Source of the DNA: Chloroflexota bacterium
GTDB lineage: Bacteria > Chloroflexota > Dehalococcoidia > Dehalococcoidales > RBG-16-60-22
Reading direction: 5' to 3'
Length of the DNA: 5,452 nucleotides
NCBI GenBank assembly: GCA_025358235.1
Contig: JANYKH010000008.1
Location: forward strand, 1 to 5,452
The notes beneath the pieces are model-generated. The model was given only the letters and a program-made list of their open reading frames with translations. It did not search any database and was not told where the DNA came from. Position 1 is the stretch's first letter, and each line of letters opens with the position of its first letter. Positions 1 to 5,452 of this stretch are shown one piece after another. The translations under genes were made by a program, and so were the position numbers.

Positions 1-323
1 AGGCCCTGGAGCAGGCGGGCGCTTTTGCGATAGTCCTAGAAACGGTCCCGGCGCCTCTGGCCGCGCTCATTTCCGGCAAAATATCGATTCCGACGATTGG
101 GATCGGGGCGGGGGCGGGGTGCGACGGACAGGTGCAGGTAATCAACGACATATTGGGATCATACGCAGATTTTGTGCCGCGCCACGCCAAGCAGTACACC
201 AAGTTGACCGATATTATGTCAATAGCAATCAAGCAATATCATGAAGAAGTGAAAACCGGCAAGTTCCCCACCGCCGCTAACAGTTTCTCCATGGACGAGA
301 GCGTACTGGACAGCCTGAAATAG
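1..323 (+). CDS. panB: 3-methyl-2-oxobutanoate hydroxymethyltransferase, C-terminal part
   Basis: This is the last 106 codons of panB, cut by the left window edge; the reading frame is open from base 3 to the TAG at 321-323. PanB (ketopantoate hydroxymethyltransferase) transfers a one-carbon unit from 5,10-methylene-tetrahydrofolate to 2-oxoisovalerate, giving ketopantoate for pantothenate and coenzyme A in the cytoplasm. Visible family marks are AGAFAIVLETVP, in which the Glu at bases 39-41 should be the conserved catalytic acid/base, then IPTIGIGAGAGCDGQV, and near the end the EEVKTGKFPTAANSF segment typical of PanB C-termini. The length and ending look complete. A terminator follows 30 bases later, so panB is not co-transcribed with the panC downstream. 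Family assignment is very secure; the N-terminal half and start are outside the window. Confidence 0.96.
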   Translation, partial: ALEQAGAFAIVLETVPAPLAALISGKISIPTIGIGAGAGCDGQVQVINDILGSYADFVPRHAKQYTKLTDIMSIAIKQYHEEVKTGKFPTAANSFSMDESVLDSLK

Positions 324-352
324 TCTCGTTTTCGCCCTTCTGCAAAAGTTAC

Positions 353-377
353 ACCCGACTGCGAAGCCGGGTTTTTT
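353..377 (+). terminator. Intrinsic terminator of panB
   Basis: ACCCG (353-357) pairs with CGGGT (368-372), with one mismatch and a further C-G pair inside, a short loop, and six T residues at 372-377. It lies 30 bases after the panB stop and before the convergent stop of the membrane-protein gene. The stem is short but GC-rich. On the minus strand the stem is followed only by a weaker T-rich stretch, so termination of the opposing gene here is possible but less convincing. Confidence 0.7.
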
Positions 378-388
378 GATGTTCTGAT

Positions 389-1054
389 TTATACTTTCTT
401 CGTCCTAAATGCTACCCGCGTGATGACAAACATCAGCGCGATACCGCCGCAAAAAGCAACCGCCATCATCCAGAAAGAAGGTTGAAACCCGAAGGTGTCA
501 AAGCCTTTAGCGCTGCCGAAACCGATCAAGACCAGGGCCATATCAGATACAAAAGAAGCTAAGGCGATGCCCAGTATGAAACGGTCGAAGCGCAGGGATA
601 ACCCGCCCGACGCCACGGATGTGGGCAGCAGCAGCCCCGGCGTTAATCTACCCAGCGCCACGCTAAGAGCAGCCCGATGGCTGAGTCTGGCGCGTATTTC
701 ATCAAGGCCTTTGCGAAAGATAGGAAATCGGCGGGACAAACGACCCAGCACCGGCTTATCAAGAAAACGGGCCAGCAGATAGATGGTGCCCGCCCCGCAA
801 ACCCGGCCCGCATATAACACGCCCAGTAAAATGGCCAGGTTTGGAGTAAGCAGGCCCAGTTGATAGCCGGTGGTAAACAGAACGCCGTCCAAAACCAGAG
901 GAAAGGGGATGCCCATATCGATGAGTGCTGTTATGACAAATAGCGCCAGAAAAGTCAGAGGTGACGGATTAGAGACTACCTGAACGGCGATTGCGCCGAT
1001 GCTATTGATGAATTCCAATATATTTCCGCCGCCCCCAATCCCAACTAAACTCAT
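389..1054 (-). CDS. DedA-like (VTT/SNARE-associated domain) membrane protein
   Basis: A 221-residue integral membrane protein resembling the DedA/VTT-domain family, whose members act in the cytoplasmic membrane, with roles proposed in lipid carrier (undecaprenyl phosphate) translocation and membrane homeostasis. Hydrophobic segments fall at about residues 33-55, 72-97, 128-150, 156-180 and 193-213. The first contains IDMGIPFPLVLDG, resembling the acidic, proline-rich re-entrant motif, with D46 and D56 as candidate acidic residues. The second signature, LGRLTPGLLLPTSVASGG (134-151), keeps R136 but has Leu142 where many relatives have a second Arg. The ATG at 1052-1054 is preceded directly by an in-frame TGA, so translation cannot begin further upstream. 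No good ribosome site precedes this ATG. A TTG at residue 13, behind the purine-rich GGGGGCGGCGGAAAT stretch, is a possible alternative start. The gene lies convergent to panB and divergent from panC. Family call is fairly secure; substrate unknown. Confidence 0.78.
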   Translation of the reverse strand: MSLVGIGGGGNILEFINSIGAIAVQVVSNPSPLTFLALFVITALIDMGIPFPLVLDGVLFTTGYQLGLLTPNLAILLGVLYAGRVCGAGTIYLLARFLDKPVLGRLSRRFPIFRKGLDEIRARLSHRAALSVALGRLTPGLLLPTSVASGGLSLRFDRFILGIALASFVSDMALVLIGFGSAKGFDTFGFQPSFWMMAVAFCGGIALMFVITRVAFRTKKV

Positions 1055-1104
1055 TCAAGTCTACCATGCGCACTTGAAGCAGGTACAATATATTGCAAAA
1101 CAGG

Positions 1105-1133
1105 TTGCGAGGTGTTCGGCAAGAATGTAGACT
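1105..1133 (+). promoter_or_regulatory. Possible panC promoter
   Basis: TTGCGA (1105-1110) and TAGACT (1128-1133) are separated by 17 bases, each matching four of six sigma70 consensus positions. The predicted transcription start would be near 1140, about 25 bases before the panC ATG, leaving room for the ribosome site at 1155-1160. This is the best pair in the 111-base gap between the divergent membrane-protein gene and panC, but the match is modest. Confidence 0.35.
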
Positions 1134-1165
1134 ATTTGAAGTCAATATCCGCCTGGAGGGTGCAA

Positions 1166-1999
1166 ATGAAAGTTGTTAAAACCATTGCGGAAATGAAAGC
1201 TGCCCGGCGCGGGCTTAAAGGTACAGTCGGATTTGTACCGACGATGGGATACCTGCATGAAGGGCACCTGTCACTAGTACGAAAATCAGTTGAGGAAAAT
1301 GACTATACAGCGGTCAGCATTTTTGTAAACCCCACCCAGTTCGGCCCCGGCGAGGATCTTGAAAAATACCCGCATGACCTGGAACGGGACCTTGACCTGC
1401 TGGCCCCTATCAAAACGGACATCGTCTTTGTGCCTACCCGGGATGAAATATACCCGCCGGGCTACATGACATGGGTAACGGTAGAAAAGCTAACCGACCC
1501 GCTGGAGGGGTCAAGGCGGCCTGGTCATTTCCGCGGGGTGACGACTGTCGTTAACAAGTTGTTTAACATCGTTGAACCCACGCGGTCTTACTTCGGACAG
1601 AAAGATGCCCAACAGGCCCTGGTGCTGACCAAGATGGCCCTTGATTTAAATATGCCGCTGGAAGTTATCACCCTGCCCACCGTACGCGAACCGGACGGCC
1701 TGGCAATGAGCAGCCGCAACGTTTATCTCAGCTCGGAGCAGCGCAAGCAAGCCACGGCCATCTCAAGGTCTCTGATACTGGCCAGGGATATGTTTGACCG
1801 GGGCGAAAGAAACACGGCGGCGATAAAAGGCAAGATGGCAGAACTGATCGAGAAGGAACCGCTGGCCAAGATTGATTACATCAGTGTTGCCGGGGCATAT
1901 GACTTGGGGGAACAGGATATTATCAAAACCCCGACTCTGATATCGATGGTGGTCAAGTTCGGCAAGACGAGACTGCTGGACAATATTATTCTGAAATAA
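1166..1999 (+). CDS. panC: Pantothenate synthetase (pantoate--beta-alanine ligase)
   Basis: PanC joins pantoate and beta-alanine using ATP, through a pantoyl-adenylate, to give pantothenate, the last step of the vitamin B5 route in the cytoplasm. The 277-residue product is of normal family length (about 280). The nucleotidyltransferase signature PTMGYLHEGH holds the ATP-binding HEGH at residues 31-34. FVNPTQFGPGEDLEKYP (53-69), GHFRGVTTVV (120-129), FGQKDAQQ (143-150, with the ATP-contacting Lys146) and the KMSKS-like AMSSRN (180-185) follow in family order, and the end RLLDNIIL is typical. The ATG at 1166 is preferred to the in-frame GTG at 1112: GGAGGG at 1155-1160 lies five bases before it, and MKVVKTIAEM is a standard PanC N-terminus, whereas the extra 18 residues match nothing expected. 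The gene is followed at once by a terminator and appears monocistronic. Confidence 0.97.
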   Translation: MKVVKTIAEMKAARRGLKGTVGFVPTMGYLHEGHLSLVRKSVEENDYTAVSIFVNPTQFGPGEDLEKYPHDLERDLDLLAPIKTDIVFVPTRDEIYPPGYMTWVTVEKLTDPLEGSRRPGHFRGVTTVVNKLFNIVEPTRSYFGQKDAQQALVLTKMALDLNMPLEVITLPTVREPDGLAMSSRNVYLSSEQRKQATAISRSLILARDMFDRGERNTAAIKGKMAELIEKEPLAKIDYISVAGAYDLGEQDIIKTPTLISMVVKFGKTRLLDNIILK

Positions 2000-2017
2000 T
2001 TCTGTTTGTGAAAAAAG

Positions 2018-2055
2018 AAAGCCCGGCCGGAGTTAATTCCGCACCGGGCTTTTTT
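2018..2055. terminator. Bidirectional intrinsic terminator
   Basis: AAAGCCCGG (2018-2026) pairs with CCGGGCTTT (2044-2052), and an inner CGGA/TCCG helix (2028-2031 with 2038-2041) closes a six-base loop. Six T residues at 2050-2055 end panC transcription. The A-rich run at 2011-2020 supplies a U tract on the opposite strand, so the same hairpin can end the convergent URO-D-like gene, whose stop lies at 2070-2072. Confidence 0.9.
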
Positions 2056-2069
2056 ATATCCCTGATTTC

Positions 2070-3317
2070 TTAGTACTGGCCGTTTTTGTGGAAATAGTCC
2101 ATCATGGCCAGAACGTTTTTCGGATTGGCGTTATCGAACTGCCCCTGGGAAGACATGATATAGCCGCCGTTTTTGGCGACGGTATCAATCAGTTTCTTGC
2201 AATGCGCGCGGACGTCGTCCTCGGAGGCGGCTTGAAGGAGGGAAAGGGGGAAGTTGCCGGCGACGCACATATGCCCGCCCAAGACCTCCTTGGCCTTGAA
2301 AATGTCCGTGGTATCAAACATGCCGATACATTTTCCTTTCGGCAATTCAAGCAAGTATTCAAGACGGGAGGTATAGTTACCTTCAAAGAAAGGAATAGGG
2401 GTTAGACCGGCGTCAGCGATGCCCCAGATCAACTTCTTGAAAGTTGGCCAGTAAAAAGTTTCGAATTGCTTGGCAGACATGAAGCTTTCCGCTCCGCGGT
2501 GGAGTGGCAGGGCAATGCGGGGGTTTCCGGTGCGTTTAGCACTCTCAATGCTTTTCTTAAGTGCAACGGGTAAAAGTTTTTCGCAGGCTGCTACTACCAT
2601 ATCTTTGTCACGGTATAGGTCTAACATGGATCCGCGTAGGCCGCGCATATAATCCGAGAGAATATCAAACGGGGCCATGGAGCGAGTGGCGGTATAGCTT
2701 GGGAAACCGAGTTCGCCCATTTCCTTGGTGAAGGTGCCCATGACAGAGTTCCATTTGACAGCCTCACGCCCCGCCTTGGCCATCGCTTCAATGGCAGGCA
2801 GAACATTGGGCCGGGAAAAGAATTCGGCAAAAGCAATTTCCGGGTAACCCAGATATAGATTGGTCAGAGGGGGAAAGTCTTTCAGCGCCTCGAGGGCGTC
2901 ATAGGAGCGCGGAATGTAGGTGCTAAGCGCAAAACCGGTGGGATCATCCAGGAAGGCCTGATATTCATCCCGCTTCATGTATTCATGCTCAACATACTGC
3001 TGGGATGATTCCGGGGGCAGGCCGTGGCCGGGAAGTTTGACCTGGTTACAACCCAGAGCATCAAGCACGGGGCCGGGGGTGACGGGGGCAGCCCAATACA
3101 TATCCGGTGCGAGATCAACAATTGTTTTGCGGGTAGCTTCCTTTAATTTAACAGGATTATAAAAAAGGTCCTCCACGGTAATACCGGTGTATTTAGCTAC
3201 GAAAAAACCGATGATCGGAACTAGCGGAATCCTATCAGGGACTTTCAGGGCTACCGCGTCTTCGACTCTTTTAACACGTTGCTGGTAGAGTTCTGCCGGG
3301 GATTTACCTGGTGTCAT
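2070..3317 (-). CDS. Uroporphyrinogen decarboxylase (URO-D) superfamily protein, not HemE
   Basis: A 415-residue soluble protein of the URO-D/MtaA-like superfamily; exact function unknown. The N-terminus RVEDAVALKVPDRIPLVPI (17-35) is the usual opening of these TIM-barrel proteins, and the C-terminal third has LHRG (272-275), FFEGN (310-314), FDTTDIFKAKE (334-344), AGNFPLSLLQ (353-362) and GGYIMSSQG (384-392), a layout seen in URO-D-family proteins of anaerobes. It is longer than HemE (about 350) and lacks the MRQAGR substrate motif, so it is unlikely to be the heme enzyme. It also lacks the His-x-Cys and later Cys zinc ligands of MtaA/MtbA methyl-corrinoid:CoM methyltransferases, having FFEG and SSQG at the comparable places. 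AAGGAG (minus strand, 3324-3329) six bases before the ATG fixes the start. No corrinoid protein or activator gene is adjacent. A single-gene unit, divergent from the tRNA-Phe promoter. Confidence 0.82.
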   Translation of the reverse strand: MTPGKSPAELYQQRVKRVEDAVALKVPDRIPLVPIIGFFVAKYTGITVEDLFYNPVKLKEATRKTIVDLAPDMYWAAPVTPGPVLDALGCNQVKLPGHGLPPESSQQYVEHEYMKRDEYQAFLDDPTGFALSTYIPRSYDALEALKDFPPLTNLYLGYPEIAFAEFFSRPNVLPAIEAMAKAGREAVKWNSVMGTFTKEMGELGFPSYTATRSMAPFDILSDYMRGLRGSMLDLYRDKDMVVAACEKLLPVALKKSIESAKRTGNPRIALPLHRGAESFMSAKQFETFYWPTFKKLIWGIADAGLTPIPFFEGNYTSRLEYLLELPKGKCIGMFDTTDIFKAKEVLGGHMCVAGNFPLSLLQAASEDDVRAHCKKLIDTVAKNGGYIMSSQGQFDNANPKNVLAMMDYFHKNGQY

Positions 3318-3331
3318 TATGTTCTCCTTTT

Positions 3332-3345
3332 CATTGTTATCAATG
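3332..3345. repeat. Imperfect palindrome in the leader of the URO-D-like gene
   Basis: CATTGTTATCAATG has five-base arms CATTG/CAATG around TTAT. It lies just upstream of the ribosome site of the minus-strand URO-D-like gene and could be an operator or only a weak hairpin. I could not place a convincing promoter for that gene beside it. Confidence 0.3.
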
Positions 3346-3401
3346 TGAATATTATTAACCGGGCTGACTTACCCTTTCCGGGTTTGGGCAACGCCATTTC
3401 C

Positions 3402-3430
3402 TTGACACTCAGCCGGATTCTCGCTACAAT
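3402..3430 (+). promoter_or_regulatory. Strong sigma70-type promoter for tRNA-Phe and tRNA-Gly
   Basis: A perfect TTGACA (3402-3407), a 17-base spacer and TACAAT (3425-3430, five of six consensus). The expected start is near 3437, giving a leader of about 20 bases before tRNA-Phe. It is one of the best promoters in the window, as expected for stable RNA. The two tRNA genes are only 16 bases apart and share it. Confidence 0.85.
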
Positions 3431-3456
3431 ATACCTTGCTGACCAGTTGAAAACCA

Positions 3457-3529
<73 letters not shown>

Positions 3530-3545
3530 CTTTTAAGGTCAACGA

Positions 3546-3621
3546 GCGGAAGTAGTTCAGCGGCTAGAACGCCTCCTTGCCAAGGAGGAGGTCGCGAGTT
3601 CGAATCTCGTCTTCCGCTCCA
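3546..3621 (+). tRNA. tRNA-Gly (anticodon GCC)
   Basis: A 76-base cloverleaf including an encoded CCA (3619-3621): acceptor GCGGAAG/CTTCCGC, D stem GTTC/GAAC, anticodon stem CCTCC/GGAGG around TTGCCAA with GCC at 3579-3581, and T stem GCGAG/CTCGT with one G-T pair. The discriminator is T. Two further bases before the gene (GA, 3544-3545) could pair with TC at 3618-3619, extending the helix to nine pairs in the precursor. Seven T residues follow directly after the CCA. It is cotranscribed with tRNA-Phe. Confidence 0.97.
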
Positions 3622-3676
3622 TTTTTTTACCACTGAAATAATTCCCACCGCAGCGATTCCTATCTTCTGTTCCCTT

Positions 3677-4489
3677 TTATTTCCCTTTGTAGGCCGGTTT
3701 GCGCTTCTCCAGGAATGCCTTCACGCCTTCTCTGAAATCTTCTGAGTTAAAGCAAACTCCCTGAGCATAAGCTTCAAAGGTCAACTGAGCCTCAAGGTCA
3801 TTGATAATACCGTGATGGAGAGCCTGGCGGGCCAGTTCGTAGGCGACCGATGTACCCCCGGCAATCATAACGGCGAAGTCGCGCACGGTTTTCATCAATT
3901 GTTCATGGGGGACAACCTGGGTAACCAGGCGGATTCTCTCGGCCTCCGCGGCATCAATTGTCTCGCGTGTTAGAATCATTTTAAGTGCGCGGTCTACGCC
4001 GACCAGGCGGGGCAGAGTGAACGTAGCGCCGATGTCCGGAGCAAGACCGATGTTGGCCCAGGCAGCCAGGTATTTTGATTTATCTGAAACAATGCGAAAA
4101 TCACACAGCATGGCGACTGACAGTCCGGCTCCCGCGGCAATGCCGTTAACAGCGGCAATGGTGGGTTTGCCGAGGTTGTAAAGGGCCGGGGCGACGCGAA
4201 CCATGGGTGGGGCAATCAGTTCGGCGCGAGTCTCCTCAACAGGGATATAGTAACCGGTCTTCATGCGGGGCAGCATTCGCTTTTCAATATCTGACCCCGA
4301 ACAGAAAGCAGAACCGTTACCGGTAATAATCAATACTTTGACATTATCATCGCTGCGGACGCTGTTGCAGACATCGGCGATGCCGTCATACATCCCGGTG
4401 GTGAGGGCGTTACGCTTGTCCGGCCGGTTAAAGGTTAGAGTGCCGACACCGTCCGCGACCTCAAATATATATTCTTGTTCTTCCGGCAT
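3677..4489 (-). CDS. Crotonase-fold protein (enoyl-CoA hydratase/isomerase family)
   Basis: A 270-residue protein of the crotonase superfamily, acting on acyl-CoA thioesters in the cytoplasm. The N-terminal GVGTLTFNRPDKRNAL (14-29) is classic. The oxyanion-hole segments are AFCSGSDIEK (61-70, where AGGD or AGAD is usual) and NGIAAGAGLS (115-124). The two glutamates of true hydratases (rat Glu144 and Glu164) align with Ser124 and Trp144. Asp152, in IGLAPDIGAT, sits where PaaG-type and dienoyl-CoA isomerases carry a catalytic aspartate. A double-bond isomerase or another crotonase reaction is therefore likelier than hydration. An unusual Met/Arg-rich loop at 66-90 probably shapes the acyl pocket. 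AGGAGG (minus strand, 4494-4499), four bases before the ATG, supports the start. It has its own promoter with operator-like repeats and no metabolic partner gene beside it. Confidence 0.9.
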   Translation of the reverse strand: MPEEQEYIFEVADGVGTLTFNRPDKRNALTTGMYDGIADVCNSVRSDDNVKVLIITGNGSAFCSGSDIEKRMLPRMKTGYYIPVEETRAELIAPPMVRVAPALYNLGKPTIAAVNGIAAGAGLSVAMLCDFRIVSDKSKYLAAWANIGLAPDIGATFTLPRLVGVDRALKMILTRETIDAAEAERIRLVTQVVPHEQLMKTVRDFAVMIAGGTSVAYELARQALHHGIINDLEAQLTFEAYAQGVCFNSEDFREGVKAFLEKRKPAYKGK

Positions 4490-4501
4490 GATTCCTCCTG
4501 A

Positions 4502-4548
4502 ACTATTGGTCTGAAACTTCGTTTCAATAGTATTTATGATTACTATTG
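4502..4548. promoter_or_regulatory. Operator-like cluster of three ACTATTG half-sites
   Basis: The heptamer ACTATTG occurs at 4502-4508 and 4542-4548, and inverted as CAATAGT at 4525-4531. The last two form an eight-base perfect inverted repeat, CAATAGTA (4525-4532) and TACTATTG (4541-4548), with an eight-base spacer; it abuts the -10 box and covers the predicted start. A second small hairpin, TGAAAC/GTTTCA (4512-4517 with 4521-4526), lies between the outer half-sites. The placement would let a dimeric repressor, for instance of the TetR kind that often controls acyl-CoA genes, block transcription. No regulator gene is in the window, so this is inference. Confidence 0.5.
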
Positions 4549-4577
4549 AGTTTAATTTCCGGCGGCTTGTATGTCAA
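4549..4577 (-). promoter_or_regulatory. Promoter of the crotonase-family gene
   Basis: Read on the minus strand: a perfect TTGACA (4577 to 4572), a 17-base spacer and TAAACT (4554 to 4549, four of six consensus). Transcription should begin near 4542, giving a leader of about 52 bases that ends in the AGGAGG ribosome site. The predicted start falls inside the inverted repeat at 4525-4548. Confidence 0.75.
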
Positions 4578-4614
4578 CGGGGAAAAGGGGATGCAGCTGA
4601 AAATATTATCGAGC

Positions 4615-4643
4615 TTGAATTAAGCACCCGGATTGCTTAATAT
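4615..4643 (+). promoter_or_regulatory. Promoter for tRNA-Leu and tRNA-Gln
   Basis: TTGAAT (4615-4620), a 17-base spacer and TAATAT (4638-4643), each four of six or better. Initiation would fall near 4650, about 12 bases before tRNA-Leu. A TATATT three bases further on is an alternative -10 with a less usual spacing. Confidence 0.65.
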
Positions 4644-4661
4644 ATTAATGCCGTTCTTTAG

Positions 4662-4750
4662 GCCGGAGTGGCGGAACTGGCAGACGCGACGGTCTCAAAC
4701 ACCGTTGGGAGGAAACTCTCGTGTCGGTTCGACCCCGACCTCCGGCACCA
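4662..4750 (+). tRNA. tRNA-Leu (anticodon CAA)
   Basis: An 89-base class II tRNA including encoded CCA (4748-4750). Acceptor GCCGGAG/CTCCGGC, anticodon stem ACGGT/ACCGT around CTCAAAC with CAA at 4696-4698 (reads UUG), a 17-base variable arm whose GGGAG/CTCTC helix (4707-4711 with 4716-4720, one G-T pair) closes a GAAA loop, and T stem GTCGG/CCGAC. The discriminator is A, the leucine identity base. The long variable arm and anticodon together make the assignment secure. Confidence 0.96.
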
Positions 4751-4756
4751 TAGTAA

Positions 4757-4830
4757 TCCCGAGTTGTGTAGCGGTAGCACGAAGGACTTTGGATCCTTTT
4801 GCCCAGGTTCGAATCCTGGCTCGGGAGCCA
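4757..4830 (+). tRNA. tRNA-Gln (anticodon TTG)
   Basis: A 74-base cloverleaf including encoded CCA (4828-4830): acceptor TCCCGAG/CTCGGGA, D stem GTGT/GCAC with one G-T pair, anticodon stem AAGGA/TCCTT around CTTTGGA with TTG at 4789-4791, a four-base variable loop, and T stem CCAGG/CCTGG. The discriminator G fits glutamine. Only six bases separate it from tRNA-Leu, so both come from one precursor. I see no clear hairpin terminator in the 54 bases before the convergent glycosyltransferase stop. Confidence 0.96.
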
Positions 4831-4884
4831 GCTTTGACGAGTTTTTGTATTCTTCTTTGAATGGTTTTATGGACGCCGACCGAT

Positions 4885-5452
4885 TTATTTACTTTTGAGA
4901 AGGTCGCAATATATTTTATCCAGTCGTTTAGCTCCAGCAGATGATGAATGCCATTTTTCCGCAAAGGCACGGCCTCGTTTACCTATCTCTGCCCTCTTTC
5001 GGGGATTCTTTATAAGGTCAGTTATAACTTCATATACTGTTTCCGGTGTTGCGCTTATGATGGGTAACTCTTTGACATATTCCGGAATTTCACGCTCCAT
5101 AATTCTTAACCACTCTGGCCTTAGGTAACAAACCACCGGCTTGCCCAGCATCATCCCTTCGCGCGCGTTCGCCCCAAAAAATCCGAAGGAAAGCATGTCC
5201 AGAACTATATCCGCTTGAGCCTGGTAATAACGAACGTCCCTGTTAGGGACATCCTTGGCGAAGAATAATTCCACGGGATAGCCTTCTTTTTTGAGTCTTT
5301 CGACTAACGGCAAATAGACATGTGTGCTCTTAATATTTCGTTGGTCTTTATCAGATCTGATATCAAAATTTCCTACCGCGTGATAAAGGTTTATTGTCCC
5401 TGTTGGTCTATTTAGGCGAAATTTGGGAGGAATATCAAGGTCAGGTTTCCAT
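4885..5452 (-). CDS. Glycosyltransferase (GT-B, GT4-like), C-terminal part
   Basis: The last 188 codons of a glycosyltransferase whose 5' end lies beyond the right window edge; the minus-strand frame is open from base 5451 to the TAA at 4887-4885. The visible part resembles the nucleotide-sugar-binding C-terminal domain of GT-B enzymes: NLYHAVGNFDIRSDK, then LVERLKKEGYPVELFFAKDVP, YYQAQADIVLDML, and FFGANAREGMMLGKPVVCYL, whose Glu belongs to the conserved donor-binding E-x7-E type region. A helical end (PRKRAEIGKRGRAFAEKWHS) is usual for this fold. Such enzymes build cell-surface polysaccharide or glycolipid; donor and acceptor cannot be told. A TTG at 5313 could be mistaken for a start, but homologous sequence clearly continues upstream of it. 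It converges on tRNA-Gln. Confidence 0.85.
   Translation of the reverse strand, partial: WKPDLDIPPKFRLNRPTGTINLYHAVGNFDIRSDKDQRNIKSTHVYLPLVERLKKEGYPVELFFAKDVPNRDVRYYQAQADIVLDMLSFGFFGANAREGMMLGKPVVCYLRPEWLRIMEREIPEYVKELPIISATPETVYEVITDLIKNPRKRAEIGKRGRAFAEKWHSSSAGAKRLDKIYCDLLKSK

Noticed and set aside
495..782. Plus-strand open frame opposite the DedA-like gene
   Set aside because: It is Arg/Ser/Pro-rich with no family resemblance and lies fully antisense to a well-supported membrane protein.
1086..1095. CAATATATTG palindrome before panC
   Set aside because: Similar AT-rich words also occur near 1017, 4640 and 4908, so it is probably base composition and not a site.
1112..1165. Upstream GTG start that would add 18 residues to PanC
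   Set aside because: The extra residues have no PanC character, and the ATG at 1166 has a well-spaced GGAGGG and the normal family N-terminus.
2088..3162. Several open frames in both directions inside the URO-D-like gene
   Set aside because: They overlap a conserved 415-codon gene, have no good ribosome sites and look like shadow translations.
2070..3317. Annotation as uroporphyrinogen decarboxylase HemE
   Set aside because: The MRQAGR substrate-binding motif is absent and the protein is longer than HemE.
4662..4884. Integrated element at the tRNA-Leu/tRNA-Gln genes
   Set aside because: No integrase and no repeated tRNA 3' end was seen in the window.
5311..5313. TTG as start of a 142-residue glycosyltransferase
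   Set aside because: The frame stays open to the right edge and the upstream residues continue the GT-B domain, so the gene is truncated by the window, not short.

Overview
The window is an ordinary-looking piece of bacterial chromosome of moderate GC content, with short intergenic gaps, clear Shine-Dalgarno sites and sigma70-type promoters. It carries five protein genes (two cut by the window edges count as partial or are noted below), four tRNA genes and two intrinsic terminators. The mix of pantothenate synthesis, a non-HemE URO-D superfamily protein, a crotonase-fold CoA enzyme and a DedA-like membrane protein would suit an anaerobic or syntrophic bacterium. A Chloroflexota/Dehalococcoidia-like source is my guess from protein flavour only, and the sequence does not prove it.

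Left part (1-2070): the 3' end of panB (+) ends at a terminator. A DedA/VTT-domain membrane protein follows on the minus strand, then a complete panC (+), which ends at a strong terminator that can work in both directions. PanB and PanC catalyse steps of pantothenate (hence coenzyme A) synthesis and are often adjacent. Here an inverted membrane-protein gene separates them, and panB has its own terminator.

Middle (2070-3680): a 415-residue URO-D superfamily protein on the minus strand lacks both the HemE signature and the zinc-ligand motifs of the MtaA-type methyltransferases. Divergent from it, a near-consensus promoter (TTGACA, 17 bp, TACAAT) drives tRNA-Phe(GAA) and tRNA-Gly(GCC).

Right part (3677-5452): a crotonase-fold protein (minus) lacks both hydratase glutamates but keeps an isomerase-type aspartate. 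Its promoter overlaps a set of three ACTATTG half-sites that looks like a repressor operator. Divergent from it are tRNA-Leu(CAA) and tRNA-Gln(TTG), with their own promoter. The window ends with the C-terminal 188 residues of a GT-B-type glycosyltransferase (minus), open to the right edge.

I did not find a CRISPR array, insertion sequence, phage gene or toxin-antitoxin pair. The points most worth following are the operator-like repeats before the crotonase gene and the altered active sites of the crotonase, URO-D-like and DedA-like proteins.
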